Shown piece by piece: positions 63,741 to 64,000 of a stretch of 64,000 nt of DNA. This stretch comes from JBAYIE01 sp041665785. GTDB taxonomy: Bacteria > Bacteroidota > Bacteroidia > UKL13-3. Numbering within the stretch: the stretch's first letter is position 1; each line of letters begins with the position of its first letter. A program made the translations under genes and the position numbers. The notes below the pieces were generated by a model. That model was not told where the DNA came from. It saw only the letters and a list, made by a program, of their open reading frames with translations, and made no database searches. The DNA is taken from assembly GCA_041665785.1 (NCBI GenBank), contig JBAYIE010000003.1, positions 62,001 to 126,000 of the forward strand, in the 5' to 3' direction.

Positions 63741-64000
63741 TTAAATTAAATAGAAGAAGGTAAATACAAATACCCAAACCAGATCTACAAAGTGCCAGTA
63801 AAGGCCTACTTTTTCAACCATCTCATAGTGTCCGCGTTTTTCATACGTGCCTTTTAAAACATTCAGATAAATGATCACATTGATCATCACCCCTGAAAAA
63901 ACGTGAAAACCGTGGAAGCCCGTTACGATAAAAAAGAGTGCAGCAAAAGCGGTTGGTCCAAAAGGATTGCCGTGCAGGCTGGCTCCTTCGGTAATAAAGA
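63741..64000 (-). CDS. Cytochrome c oxidase subunit III, N-terminal part beyond the window
   Basis: Visible C-terminal 86 codons. ITEGASLHGNPFGPTAFAALFFIVTGFHGFHVFSG carries the conserved His residues of helices V-VI, and VEKVGLYWHFVDLVWVFVFTFFYLI is the C-terminal helix with the WHFVD motif. The stop is TAA at 63741-63743, 31 bp ahead of the subunit IV gene. The 5' end lies past position 64000. Confidence 0.95.
   Translation of the reverse strand, partial: FITEGASLHGNPFGPTAFAALFFIVTGFHGFHVFSGVMINVIIYLNVLKGTYEKRGHYEMVEKVGLYWHFVDLVWVFVFTFFYLI

Overview
The window looks like ordinary chromosomal backbone of a member of the Bacteroidota, at moderate to low GC. The main clues are a protein with a C-terminal type IX secretion (T9SS) sorting domain, an S46 dipeptidyl-peptidase, and DUF5723, DUF6913 and DUF6428 family proteins. 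A heavy-metal RND pump fused to its outer-membrane channel, a TonB-dependent receptor with an N-terminal carboxypeptidase-D-like domain, and several promoters with the TAnnTTTG -7 element point the same way. I cannot place it below phylum with confidence. By eye I found no rRNA, tRNA, CRISPR array, phage or insertion sequence. Nearly every base lies in an intact gene.

Layout. 1-3.0 kb: phosphate uptake, with pstC (cut by the window edge), pstS and a PiT permease. 3.3-12 kb: S46 peptidase, lepA, folD, a tandem intergenic repeat, queE and ccmF. 12.1-18.1 kb: a metal-efflux operon running leftward (His-rich small protein, RND pump fused to a TolC-like channel, lipoprotein adaptor). 18.2-22.5 kb: an overlapping three-gene operon (TPR/outer-membrane barrel, membrane GT2 synthase, membrane-anchored GH26 hydrolase) that looks like a synthase-dependent exopolysaccharide machine. 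22.5-25.7 kb: ung, a gingipain-fold T9SS cargo and a small secreted protein. 25.8-28.1 kb: an ars operon (arsR, DUF6428, arsC, acr3) with a palindromic operator candidate. 28-34 kb: YkuK-like protein, hypothetical proteins, an intergenic repeat cluster, an RlmI-like methyltransferase, an ABC permease and trpS. 34.4-39.4 kb: ctlX and arginase (divergent), dapA, DUF6913, accC. 39.5-45.3 kb: three large envelope proteins. 45.4-49.6 kb: DUF423, exonuclease, queA, enoyl-CoA hydratase, a heptamer repeat and a lipoprotein. 49.8-51.5 kb: a PhoR/PhoB-like two-component pair. 51.6-54.5 kb: PhnA-like protein, an acidic protein, a dihydroorotase homologue lacking its HxH motif, and pcm. 54.7-58.9 kb: Gfo/Idh/MocA-like protein, lipoprotein, polyprenyl sugar transferase and an alcohol-dehydrogenase-family protein. 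59-64 kb: TonB receptor, DUF983 and a cytochrome c oxidase assembly cluster (80-aa CPMC protein, DUF420, SCO, subunit IV, partial subunit III).

How parts work together. Direct repeats of TTAACA-like hexamers on an 11-bp period lie upstream of pstS and of the phoB-like gene, and a shorter version lies upstream of the PiT gene. This suggests one phosphate regulon that includes autoregulation. The most interesting items are that candidate PHO box, the PstS-like lobe inserted in PstC, the GT2/GH26/barrel operon, the RND-TolC fusion with an internal signal peptide, the C25-fold secreted protein with both catalytic positions replaced, and the HxH-less dihydroorotase.
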